From assembly GCA_902621345.1 (NCBI GenBank), contig CACNLV010000001.1, positions 558,001 to 622,000 of the forward strand: 64,000 nucleotides of DNA, read 5' to 3'. Position numbers and translations under genes: made by a program. The notes beneath the pieces are model-generated. The model saw only the letters and a list, made by a program, of their open reading frames with translations, had not been told where the DNA came from and did not search any database. Below, one piece after another: positions 46,760-54,239 of this stretch; within the stretch, counting starts at the first letter, position 1; each line of letters begins with the position of its first letter. Source of the DNA: an uncultured Pelagibacteraceae bacterium (lineage in GTDB: Bacteria; Pseudomonadota; Alphaproteobacteria; Pelagibacterales; Pelagibacteraceae).

Positions 46760-47700
46760 TGTTAATAGACAAAAAATTTGAAAATTTATTTGTTAATGTA
46801 ACTAGCCGTGCTGCACTATCATCTTTTTCTCTTATTGGAAAAAAGGATAAAAAAAGTGCAGATAAAGCAGCTGTTGATGCAATGAGAAATGAATTGAATA
46901 AAATTGAAATGGATGCGAAGATTGTAATAGGCGAGGGAGAGCTTGACGAGGCGCCTATGCTATACATAGGCGAGAATGTTGGAACTAAAAATGGTCCAAA
47001 ATTAGATATTGCAGTCGACCCGTTAGAAGGAACTAATTTTGTTGCAAACAACTTACCTGGCGCTTTATCAGTTATAGCCGTTGCAAATAAAGCCAATTTA
47101 TTTGGTGCTCCTGAAACATATATGAGTAAAATATCAGCAAATTGTTCTGAACCAGATGTAATTGATTTAGATTTTTCGGTAAAAAAAAATATTTATAATT
47201 TAGCTGAATTTAAAAATCAAAATCCTGAAAATTTAACCGCTTGTGTACTAGATAGACCTAGACATAAAGAAATTATAAATGAGTTAAAAAGATTAGGTGT
47301 AAAACTAAAACTAATATCAGATGGAGATGTAGCAGGTGCACTTATGATTACAGATGAGAAATATTTAGTGGATATATTTCTAGGTATTGGAGGAGGTCCA
47401 GAAGGCGTACTAGCTGCAGCTGCACTAGATGCTTACAATTGTTATTTTCAAGGCAGACTTATATTTAACTCAGAAAGAGAAAAAGAACGGGCTAAAAAAA
47501 TGGGTATAAAAGATTTAAAAAAGAAATATGAATTGAATGAAATAATTTCTGGAGATTCTATCTTTTGTGCTACTGGAATAACAACTGGAGATCTGGTCTC
47601 TGGAATTGAGATAAAAAATGATAAATTTACTTCTGAAACATTAATTACTCATAAATCCTGTGGTTTAAGAAAAATAATAAAAACTGAACAAAATATTTAA
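46759..47700 (+). CDS. glpX: Fructose-1,6-bisphosphatase, class II (GlpX)
   Basis: A 313-residue cytosolic phosphatase of gluconeogenesis. Metal-site motifs IGEGELDEAPMLYIGE near residues 55-71 and the substrate motif AVDPLEGTNF near 84-93 are both intact. GDVAGALMI and GIGGGPEGVLAAAA near 195-215 are also diagnostic. It acts in sugar-phosphate synthesis, which could feed the surface-sugar genes nearby, but the gene is likely core. It ends 60 bases before tRNA-Glu. Confidence 0.93.
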   Translation: MLIDKKFENLFVNVTSRAALSSFSLIGKKDKKSADKAAVDAMRNELNKIEMDAKIVIGEGELDEAPMLYIGENVGTKNGPKLDIAVDPLEGTNFVANNLPGALSVIAVANKANLFGAPETYMSKISANCSEPDVIDLDFSVKKNIYNLAEFKNQNPENLTACVLDRPRHKEIINELKRLGVKLKLISDGDVAGALMITDEKYLVDIFLGIGGGPEGVLAAAALDAYNCYFQGRLIFNSEREKERAKKMGIKDLKKKYELNEIISGDSIFCATGITTGDLVSGIEIKNDKFTSETLITHKSCGLRKIIKTEQNI

Positions 47701-47760
47701 TGATTGGATATTTTAAAGACTTGATAAATAACTTTTTATGCAATAAAAAAACAATTTTTT

Positions 47761-47835
47761 GGTCCCTTCGTCTATCGGTTAGGACACGTGGTTTTCATCC
47801 TCGAAAGAGGGGTTCGATTCCCCTAGGGACCGCCA
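47761..47835 (+). tRNA. tRNA-Glu (anticodon TTC)
   Basis: The acceptor stem is GGTCCCT with AGGGACC, the anticodon loop TTTTCAT holds TTC, the T-loop GGTTCGATTCC is standard, and GCCA is encoded. It marks the left edge of the accessory stretch that runs to the recombinase and RNA at 51-53 kb. Confidence 0.97.
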
Positions 47836-47852
47836 ATATCCTCAAATAATGA

Positions 47853-48116
47853 ATGATATATTACGTATATCTTATAAAAACCACAAAAGGATTTAAAAAT
47901 AAGTCTTATGTTGGATTTACAAATAATATAAAAAATAGACTAACAAAACACAATACTAATAAAGGAGCAAAAGCAACAAAAGGTTATAAATGGGAACTTG
48001 TTTTCAAAAAAACTTTCCGTAATAAGTCAAAAGCTCTTTCATTTGAGTATAAATTAAAAAAAAATAGATTAGAAAGATTTAAATTATTGAATGTCTTTAA
48101 TAAGAAAAAACATTAA
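47853..48116 (+). CDS. GIY-YIG endonuclease-domain protein
   Basis: An 87-residue single-domain protein. MIYYVYLI carries the first motif (Y-x-Y in place of GIY), SYVGFTNNIKNRLTKHN the YVG motif and conserved Arg, and the late Glu is in ALSFEYKLKK. This is the UPF0213/YhbQ-like group of small GIY-YIG proteins. Members can nick DNA, but most roles are unknown. It lies 17 bases after tRNA-Glu, and its 3' end overlaps the next gene by 26 bases. Such genes often travel with mobile or variable regions. Confidence 0.8.
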   Translation: MIYYVYLIKTTKGFKNKSYVGFTNNIKNRLTKHNTNKGAKATKGYKWELVFKKTFRNKSKALSFEYKLKKNRLERFKLLNVFNKKKH

Positions 48117-50217
48117 AATAGCAACAATATTACCTTACAAAGAAAATTATACTCACGCTAAAGCATCAGCAGCATCATTGTGGGTTTCTGAGTTTTTTAA
48201 AAAATCAAAATACAATAAAACTAACCATATTTATGGTCATACTAAAAATAAAGATTATTTAACGAATAATTATTTTAATATTGAATTAAACAATATCAAA
48301 TCAAGATTAAAAAGTGCTACCAGTGAATATATCAATAAATTAGTCAAAAAATTTAGAAATCAAAAGTATGATTTGATAGAAGTTCATAATAGGCCAATAA
48401 TACTAGTTGAGATTGCAAAGAAAATAAAAACTAGATATATAATGTATTTTCATAACGATCCATTATCAATGAATGGATCAAAAACAATTAATCAAAGATT
48501 AAATATAATTTCTACAGTTGAAAAGATAATTTTTGTGAGTGAATGGACTCAAAAAAGATTTTTTGTTGACTTAGATGATAAGTTAAAAACTAAAACTGAA
48601 GTAGTTTATCCAAGTGTAAATACAAAAAAGAAAATTTCAAAAAAAAAGAATTTTATTACTTTTATTGGAAAATTAAATGACTCAAAAGGATACGATCTTT
48701 TTGCAAAAGCCATAGTAAGAATTCTTGATGAGTTTCCAAACTGGAAAGCATATTCGCTTGGTGATGAGGAGAGAAGAGATATTTATATTAATCATAAAAA
48801 TCATTATGAGTTAGGATTTCTAAATCATAAAAATGTTTTGGAACTTTTAGATAAAACATCAATATCAGTTGTTCCTTCCAGATGGGAAGAACCTTTTGGA
48901 AGAACAGCTTTAGAGTCTTCATCTAGAGGGTGTGCAACAATAATATCAAATAAAGGTGGATTACCTGAAACCACAAATCAAGCAATAATATTAAAAAATC
49001 TAAATGAAGAAATCTTATATAAACAAATACGTTACTTAATCAGAAATAGTAAAAGGAGAAAACAAATTCAGATAGACTCTTTAAATAATGTCCAACACAT
49101 AATTACATCAAACTCAAAGATTATTGACAAAATTAGGCAAGAAAGTCTACCTTATAGTAATTTTAATTTTATCAAAAAAAAGATTAAAATTCTCAATATA
49201 TATAATCAAGGTCAAAAACTAAACCATAGACTTTACAATATTTCGGTTGGTAAAAAGTTTTCGAATGGATTTATTAGAAACGGCCATGACGTATTGGAAA
49301 TAAGTGATAGAGATTTTATCAAAAATAATAGATCTTTAAATTTTTTATCTATAAAAAACACATTTCAAAAATATCTATTAGAAACATTTAAAAATTATAA
49401 TCCTGATTTAGTTTTTTTTGGTCACACTCGAAATATTGATCAAGAGACAATATATAATTTTAAGAATATAAATAGAAACTTAATAGTTTCACAATGGAAT
49501 GAAGATCCTATAATGCCAAGTCTAGATTATTCAAAAGATAATATCATTAATATAAAAAGATATTCCGAACTAGTTGACCATACTTTTATCACTACACATC
49601 CAGATGAATTGGTTAAACAAGATAAAAATATAAAAAATGTTCATTTTTTTTTCGTACCAGTAGATAAGAACATAGAATTTTTTAATGTTTATAAACTAAA
49701 TCCTCAAAAAGATCTTTTCTATGCAATGAGCCATGGTGTCAATAGAGCTGTCTTAAGAGAAGGAACAGAAGATGATAGAATTCTTTTTTTGAATAAATTG
49801 GTAAAAAAAATTCCAAATATAAAATATGATTTTTATGGTTTTGCAAATAAGCAACCTATATGGGGAAATAACTTTTTTAGAACACTAATTAATTCAAAAA
49901 TGGCTTTAAATTTAAGTAGAGGTAAGCCCACAAAATATTACTCTAGTAACAGAATAGCATCAATTATGGGAAATGGCCTTTTAACATTTATTGATAGTAA
50001 AGTTAAAATGAATCATTTTTTCTCAAACAAAGAAATAATTTTTTATAACAATATTGATGATTTATCTGAAAAAATTAAATTTTATGCCAAAAATGATAAA
50101 GTAAGAATTGAAATCGCAAAAAATGGAAGAAAAAAATATTTCAAACTGTTCAATGAAAGAAGAGTTGCTAAATATATAATCGATATTTCTCTCGGAGAAA
50201 ATTATAATTTATTTTGA
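48091..50217 (+). CDS. Two-domain glycosyltransferase (GT4 fused to a CgeB-like GT-B domain)
   Basis: A 708-residue protein made of two transferase-like halves. Residues 1-355 form a GT4-type domain: IATILPYKENYTHAKASA, FHNDPLSMNG, FVSEWTQKRF, FIGKLNDSKGYDLFAKAI and the EX7E motif in WEEPFGRTALES at 265-275. From about residue 363 a second Rossmann-like half begins (ILNIYNQGQKL), with VSQWNEDPIMPS, NLSRGKPTKYYSSNRIASIMG and a C-terminal helix, resembling CgeB/DUF3880-type transferases. The fusion should add two sugars in sequence or one sugar with a scaffold. It has no signal peptide. Confidence 0.78.
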   Translation: MSLIRKNIKIATILPYKENYTHAKASAASLWVSEFFKKSKYNKTNHIYGHTKNKDYLTNNYFNIELNNIKSRLKSATSEYINKLVKKFRNQKYDLIEVHNRPIILVEIAKKIKTRYIMYFHNDPLSMNGSKTINQRLNIISTVEKIIFVSEWTQKRFFVDLDDKLKTKTEVVYPSVNTKKKISKKKNFITFIGKLNDSKGYDLFAKAIVRILDEFPNWKAYSLGDEERRDIYINHKNHYELGFLNHKNVLELLDKTSISVVPSRWEEPFGRTALESSSRGCATIISNKGGLPETTNQAIILKNLNEEILYKQIRYLIRNSKRRKQIQIDSLNNVQHIITSNSKIIDKIRQESLPYSNFNFIKKKIKILNIYNQGQKLNHRLYNISVGKKFSNGFIRNGHDVLEISDRDFIKNNRSLNFLSIKNTFQKYLLETFKNYNPDLVFFGHTRNIDQETIYNFKNINRNLIVSQWNEDPIMPSLDYSKDNIINIKRYSELVDHTFITTHPDELVKQDKNIKNVHFFFVPVDKNIEFFNVYKLNPQKDLFYAMSHGVNRAVLREGTEDDRILFLNKLVKKIPNIKYDFYGFANKQPIWGNNFFRTLINSKMALNLSRGKPTKYYSSNRIASIMGNGLLTFIDSKVKMNHFFSNKEIIFYNNIDDLSEKIKFYAKNDKVRIEIAKNGRKKYFKLFNERRVAKYIIDISLGENYNLF

Positions 50218-50233
50218 TTTATTTTTTAATTTT

Positions 50234-51142
50234 ATGAAGAAGAAAATCATTACCAAAATATCAGAAGGTCTTGGCAATCAACTTTTTATGTATGCCAATT
50301 CTTATTCGTTGAGTAAAACAAATGATTTCGATTATTATATAGATAATTTAAGCGGATACTATCAAAAAAAACATATATATGATTTTCTTTTAGATAGATT
50401 TTGTATATCAGCTAACATAGCATCTAAAGAATTTTTATTTGAAAATCCTTATAAAAATTTATTAAAAAAATTTTCTGTTCTACTTGATAAATTTAGAGAA
50501 AAAAAAAAATTTTATTTTGAAAAAAAAGATTCTAACAAAATTTCAAAATATTCTCCATTAGATCTAACTAAAGCTTACGACCATTTTTTTATTGATGGAA
50601 ATTTTGAGTCTGAAAAATATTTCTATAATTATCGAAATGACTTATTAAATGAATTTGATATTAAAGATAAAAATCGATTTTCTGATAATAAATACCTTGA
50701 TATTATAAAAAAGAATAATGTAGTTTCGATTTGCGTCAGACAAAATAGATTTTCTGAGAGAATAACTAATAAATATTCTTCTACAAATTCAACAAAGTCT
50801 ATTTTATTTGTTAAAGAGACGATAGATTATGTAAATAAAGCCATAGAATACTTTGATAAAAGAATTGATAATCCTAAATACTTAATTTGGAGTAATAATT
50901 TTAATAATCTTGAAAACTACTTTGATAATAAAAAATTTACTTTTGTAATTAATAATGAGGATAAAATTTTGACTGACTTTTTTCTACTTACTCAATGCAA
51001 GTATTTTATTGTTGGACCATCAACTTTTCACTGGTGGGGAGCTTGGTTATCTAACTTTGACAATAAAATGTGTGTAAGGCCTAAAAATTTAAACCCTTCT
51101 AATAATATGGATTTTTGGCCAGAAAAATGGGTAATTATCTAA
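50234..51142 (+). CDS. Glycosyltransferase family 11 (alpha-1,2-fucosyltransferase-like)
   Basis: A 302-residue GT11-type enzyme. The family opening EGLGNQLFMYANSYSLS is at residues 11-27 and the closing GPSTFHWWGAWLS is near 257-269. The central motif, HxRRGD in standard alpha-1,2-fucosyltransferases, reads CVRQNR (167-172), keeping one Arg and losing His and Asp. Fucose from GDP-fucose is the family substrate, but the altered motif leaves donor or linkage open. It follows the two-domain transferase by 16 bases, and its stop overlaps the recombinase gene end by four bases. Confidence 0.75.
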   Translation: MKKKIITKISEGLGNQLFMYANSYSLSKTNDFDYYIDNLSGYYQKKHIYDFLLDRFCISANIASKEFLFENPYKNLLKKFSVLLDKFREKKKFYFEKKDSNKISKYSPLDLTKAYDHFFIDGNFESEKYFYNYRNDLLNEFDIKDKNRFSDNKYLDIIKKNNVVSICVRQNRFSERITNKYSSTNSTKSILFVKETIDYVNKAIEYFDKRIDNPKYLIWSNNFNNLENYFDNKKFTFVINNEDKILTDFFLLTQCKYFIVGPSTFHWWGAWLSNFDNKMCVRPKNLNPSNNMDFWPEKWVII

Positions 51143-52092
51143 ATTTTTATTTTATTTAATGCATTATTTTTAAATATGTTGGCTTCTCTTATATATCTTC
51201 TAACCATTTGGGTTGTTTTATGACCTGTCATAGCCATTATACTCCTTTCATCAGCTCCAGACTCTGCTGCAACAGTTGCAAAACCTGATCGCAAACTATG
51301 ACCAGCAAAATTTTTATTTTCTATACCTGCCAACTTTAGGTATTCTTTCATCAATAAAACTACTGATTGATCTGTTAATCTTTTTTCTGTCAGAGATAAA
51401 CCTTTAGTAAATCTTCTAAAAATAGGTCCAGATTTAATTTTAGAAATTTCTAACCATTTTTTTAGATTGATTACCGGACAATAATTTTCATTGGCAAAGT
51501 AGGGTAGTCCTTTAATCATCCCTTCACCGAATTGATCTGTTTTTGATCTTCTGATGAAAATTTTAAGACCTTCTGGTAAAAATTCTAAGTCTTCGTAATT
51601 AATAGAAATAAGTTCGGTTCGTCTAAATCCACCACCAAAGCCAACTAAAATAATTGACTTATCTCTAAACTTCTTTACATCTTTAATTTTTTGGTCATCA
51701 ATTACATTAATAATTAATTTTAAATGATTGATTAATAATGGTTTTTTTCCTTTTTGAATGCTTCCTTTGACCCTTTTTATCCCCATTAAATTTTCAACAA
51801 TAATTGGGTGTTTTGTATCTAAATAATGACCTTTAAGTCTATGGACCATACTTATTGATACCAATCTTCTTCTTAAAGTGCTAATTGTTGAATTTTTTGA
51901 GAGGTGGGTTAAATATAAAGAAACTATTTTTGGCTCAGACGGCAGCGAATTTAATCCATGCCGAGCACAAAAAGCTCCAAAGTCTTTAAAGTCTGACTTA
52001 TATGCTCTTAGAGTATTATTTGCTTTAGAGCTTTTGAGGTTATTTAAAGTTGCCTCATGAAGCGATTTTAGGTCTGTTGTCAGTTCATTCAT
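51139..52092 (-). CDS. Tyrosine recombinase / integrase, catalytically complete
   Basis: A 317-residue site-specific recombinase. The N-terminal SAM-like core-binding domain (about 10-100) includes NTLRAYKSDFKDFGAFC. All catalytic residues of the family are present: R157 (GGGFRRTEL), K184 (RRSKTDQ), H265 and R268 (HSLRSG), H291 (GHKTTQ) and the nucleophile Y300 (RRYIRE). It is not a XerC/XerD pair member by context. It is convergent with the fucosyltransferase gene and reads away from the RNA and ogt genes. It probably mediates integration or rearrangement of this accessory region, though no clear att repeats are seen. Confidence 0.88.
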   Translation of the reverse strand: MNELTTDLKSLHEATLNNLKSSKANNTLRAYKSDFKDFGAFCARHGLNSLPSEPKIVSLYLTHLSKNSTISTLRRRLVSISMVHRLKGHYLDTKHPIIVENLMGIKRVKGSIQKGKKPLLINHLKLIINVIDDQKIKDVKKFRDKSIILVGFGGGFRRTELISINYEDLEFLPEGLKIFIRRSKTDQFGEGMIKGLPYFANENYCPVINLKKWLEISKIKSGPIFRRFTKGLSLTEKRLTDQSVVLLMKEYLKLAGIENKNFAGHSLRSGFATVAAESGADERSIMAMTGHKTTQMVRRYIREANIFKNNALNKIKI

Positions 52093-52103
52093 ATAATTAC
52101 TAT

Positions 52104-52122
52104 TGATAACAATTAATTATCA
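52104..52122. repeat. Inverted repeat upstream of the recombinase gene
   Basis: TGATAA (52104-52109) and TTATCA (52117-52122) form a palindrome around a 7-base spacer, 12 bases before the recombinase ATG. The same 11-mer TGATAACAATT occurs again at 52404-52414, exactly 300 bases away. The pair flanks the small membrane gene at 52174. They may be an operator or a recombinase-binding site; AT-rich chance similarity is also possible. Confidence 0.35.
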
Positions 52123-52173
52123 TTAGTAATATATTAAATGATTTTTAATGTCAATAGTTTAAATTAAAAATGT

Positions 52174-52347
52174 ATGGGATCAATTGATGGAGAAATTCCT
52201 GCAGTATGGTTTTTAATAAGTTCAATTGGATTTATTATTTTAAGTGTTATTCAGTATAAAAATACTGGTAAAAGTATAAATACAATATTTCTATCAACTA
52301 TGGCGATTATATTCTTTGCAAGTTACCTAATATTGCTTACAAAATAG
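52174..52347 (+). CDS. 57-residue two-helix membrane protein between recombinase and RNA
   Basis: A short frame from ATG 52174 to TAG 52345-52347 encodes MGSIDGEIPAVWFLISS..., with hydrophobic helices at about residues 10-26 and 37-55 joined by a polar, positively charged turn (QYKNTGKS). The organised hydrophobic pattern and the helix-turn-helix membrane layout argue for a true gene. No strong ribosome-binding site is present. It diverges from the recombinase and precedes the structured RNA. Function unknown; nothing identifies it as a toxin beyond size and topology. Confidence 0.5.
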   Translation: MGSIDGEIPAVWFLISSIGFIILSVIQYKNTGKSINTIFLSTMAIIFFASYLILLTK

Positions 52348-52440
52348 AAGTTATCCCCGAAATTCACAGAAAAATCATTTAATTATAAAAAACAACTAAT
52401 TAGTGATAACAATTTAAATTTCAGTCTGATAAGGTAATTT

Positions 52441-52581
52441 TAACTTAAGAGGCAACTCTTAACTGGCCAGCCAGAGAAAGGCCGAGAGGTTTAAGTCTGG
52501 AGGGCAGAAAACCCTGTAAAGCAGCGCTAAACATACAGGGTAGTCGGTTCGGCGGTAGCGCATAAAACGACGAGCCATAAA
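52441..52581 (+). ncRNA. Unidentified structured RNA with possible double pseudoknot
   Basis: This stretch is richer in G and C than its surroundings and encodes no protein. It folds as follows. A 7-bp hairpin at 52445-52462 is capped by a GCAA (GNRA) tetraloop. GGCC at 52465-52468 can pair with 52480-52483 while CCAGA 52471-52475 pairs with TCTGG 52496-52500, a crossing arrangement. An exact 8-bp stem joins 52511-52518 and 52534-52541, and its loop sequence GCGCTA (52524-52529) pairs with TAGCGC at 52556-52561. An intrinsic terminator follows. The motifs of tmRNA, RNase P RNA, SRP RNA and the common riboswitches are not visible. The 5' end is not known. Confidence 0.65.
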
Positions 52582-52630
52582 ATTCTGATCTTTGCACCGT
52601 AAAAAGTGTAAAGAATCAGAGTTTTTTTTT
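52582..52630 (+). terminator. Strong intrinsic terminator directly before the ogt-like ATG
   Basis: A 14-bp stem with one bulge pairs 52584-52597 with 52606-52620, and nine T residues follow at 52622-52630. It ends the structured RNA at 52441. The next gene's ATG (52631) touches the T run, with no spacer and no obvious ribosome-binding site, so read-through or an alternative fold may control that gene. Confidence 0.85.
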
Positions 52631-52909
52631 ATGAGATCCCTAAATGGAACAAAATTTCAATTAAAAGTTTGGAAATATCTAATTACTATCCCAAAAGGCA
52701 GCGTGAAAACATATAAACAAGTAGCAATTGCCATTAAAAACCCTAAAGCAGCCCGTGCAGTTGCAAATGCTTGTGCTAAAAACCCATATGCTCCAAAAAT
52801 ACCCTGTCATAGAGTGATTAGATCTGATGGAGGCCTTGGAGGTTATTCTGGTAGAGGCGGAGTCAGACAAAAGCTCAAATTACTTAGATCTGAAAAAGTA
52901 TCTATTTAG
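52631..52909 (+). CDS. One-domain Ogt/MGMT-type methyltransferase (alkyl-DNA repair)
   Basis: A 92-residue protein equal to the C-terminal DNA-binding domain of O6-alkylguanine-DNA methyltransferases. The active-site motif IPCHRVI with Cys59 is intact, as are the recognition helix KAARAVANACAKNP (Arg finger in RAV) and GGLGGYSG. The usual N-terminal ribonuclease-like domain is absent. I start it at 52631 because family homology begins immediately at TKFQLKVWKYL. Such short forms are either active methyltransferases or alkyltransferase-like proteins; because the Cys is present, the former is favoured. The upstream terminator suggests regulated or independent transcription. Confidence 0.8.
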   Translation: MRSLNGTKFQLKVWKYLITIPKGSVKTYKQVAIAIKNPKAARAVANACAKNPYAPKIPCHRVIRSDGGLGGYSGRGGVRQKLKLLRSEKVSI

Positions 52910-53375
52910 CTCTATTTTAAACCTTTTTTAAGTTAAAAAAGTAAGTAAAATCAACCTTTTTTTACCTTTTTACGTGATTTCACTCTAAATAACATAATTC
53001 ACCCTGTAGTTGTACCATATATTAGCCTATACTAAAAATAGACCCCTCTACGGGCGTTTAAATGGTATATTCAATTAGTGCATCGCTCTACTATTCAACT
53101 ATATCAAGCTTTTAGACTGCCCTATTTTTTTATGAAATTTTCATTACCACAATTGGAAAAAAGCCCTAATTTAAAGGGCTATTTAATATTTTTCATATTT
53201 TGCTAAAAATCACCACTTTTGCTAAGCATATTAGGAAAATTTTAACATTAATGAAGCCAAATATTCAGAAAATTGTATTATTTTTAATATTAATAAAATA
53301 CAATAAAAACAATAGTTTAAATATAATACTTAATGTAATACTTTAAATAATAGTAAATAAATCATACCTATTATT
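52910..53375. other. 466-bp non-coding stretch with hairpins
   Basis: No gene above 25 codons is convincing. Seen in it: a hairpin right after the ogt-like gene (52923-52941, 8-bp stem with a 3-base loop); a segment at 53012-53066 whose ends TACCAT and ATGGTA pair, with CCC/GGG inside; and a 6-bp GC-containing hairpin at 53162-53180 (AGCCCT/AGGGCT) followed by a T-rich run, resembling an intrinsic terminator. A transcript reaching that terminator would be another RNA candidate. The last 150 bases are nearly pure AT. Confidence 0.5.
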
Positions 53376-54221
53376 TTACTTTTTTACTAAGTTTTCTCTT
53401 CTTGAGATATAGATACCACTTAATACAATAATAAATAAACCAAAGAAAGTCCAATTATCTGGGAAATCACTAAAGAAATAATAACCTATAATTATGTTTG
53501 TAATAATTTCAAAGTAACTAAATGGAGCTAATTTAGAGGCATCAGCGTATTTAAGGGACAATATTAGAAAAAAATGCCCTAAACATGCAAAAATACCTAT
53601 TGCAGCCATGATAGACCACTGATTAAAATTAGGTTTAACCCAAACAAATGGCATCACAAGAGATATGATTATGGCCCCTACTGCACCAGTTAATAATAAA
53701 GTTAATAAAGGGTTGTCTGACTTGCTCAATTTACGAGTAATAATTAAATAAAACCCATACATTACACCTGTTCCAAGTGCAGCAATACTTGCTAAATTTA
53801 TTTCAACAAAACCAGGCCTTATAACTACTAATGAACCTATAAATCCTATAATAACTGCCGACCATCTCCTAAATCCAACTCTCTCACCTAAAAAAATTGG
53901 AGAAAAAGCAGTTACAATTAAAGGAGCAACAAAAGCCAAAGTTAGTGCTTTAGCTAAAGAAATTATCGAAATTGCATAAAAGAAACAAATATTAGCTGTT
54001 AAAAGAATTATCCCTCTCGTAATTTGTAATTTTGGTTTATCAGTCCACACAAGATTTTTTCTAAAAAATAGGAACATAATTGGAAAAGTAAATGCAACGG
54101 TAAAAAAATATCTTGCCCAAGTTATTTGTAAGACTGGAAGATCAGCACTTAGATATTTTGCAAATCCATCCATAATTGGAAGCATTACCCAGGCCAATAG
54201 ATTAAAAGTTATAGCCTTCAT
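53376..54221 (-). CDS. EamA/DMT-family transporter
   Basis: A 281-residue inner-membrane protein with ten predicted helices in two EamA repeats (about 1-135 and 145-275). Typical features are a WARYFFTVAF-type loop after helix 2, the LGERVGFRRWSAVIIGFIGSLVVIRPG end of the first repeat, and FSYFEIITNIIIGYYFF in the second. Substrates of this family are usually metabolites such as amino acids, and are not predictable here. It is the last gene of the minus-strand run rplM-rpsI-argC-lipoprotein-hom-AEC-DMT. Confidence 0.8.
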   Translation of the reverse strand: MKAITFNLLAWVMLPIMDGFAKYLSADLPVLQITWARYFFTVAFTFPIMFLFFRKNLVWTDKPKLQITRGIILLTANICFFYAISIISLAKALTLAFVAPLIVTAFSPIFLGERVGFRRWSAVIIGFIGSLVVIRPGFVEINLASIAALGTGVMYGFYLIITRKLSKSDNPLLTLLLTGAVGAIIISLVMPFVWVKPNFNQWSIMAAIGIFACLGHFFLILSLKYADASKLAPFSYFEIITNIIIGYYFFSDFPDNWTFFGLFIIVLSGIYISRRENLVKK

Positions 54222-54239
54222 CTATTAATAGGATATATA

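Noticed and set aside
46752..47096. 114-codon open frame antisense to glpX
   Set aside because: It lies wholly within the well-supported glpX gene, has Ser/Ala-rich shadow composition and no ribosome site.
52441..52581. tmRNA, RNase P RNA or SRP RNA as identity of the structured RNA
   Set aside because: No tRNA-like acceptor and tag frame, no GAGGAAAGUCC-type RNase P core, and no SRP domain IV core could be found.
53132..53206. 24-codon frame MKFSLPQLEK...
   Set aside because: Its codons overlap the terminator-like hairpin and it has no ribosome site or conserved feature, so chance is more likely.
47808..53375. Recombinase att site made from a copy of the tRNA-Glu or tRNA-Pro 3' end
   Set aside because: I looked for a second copy of either tRNA end near the recombinase and found none.
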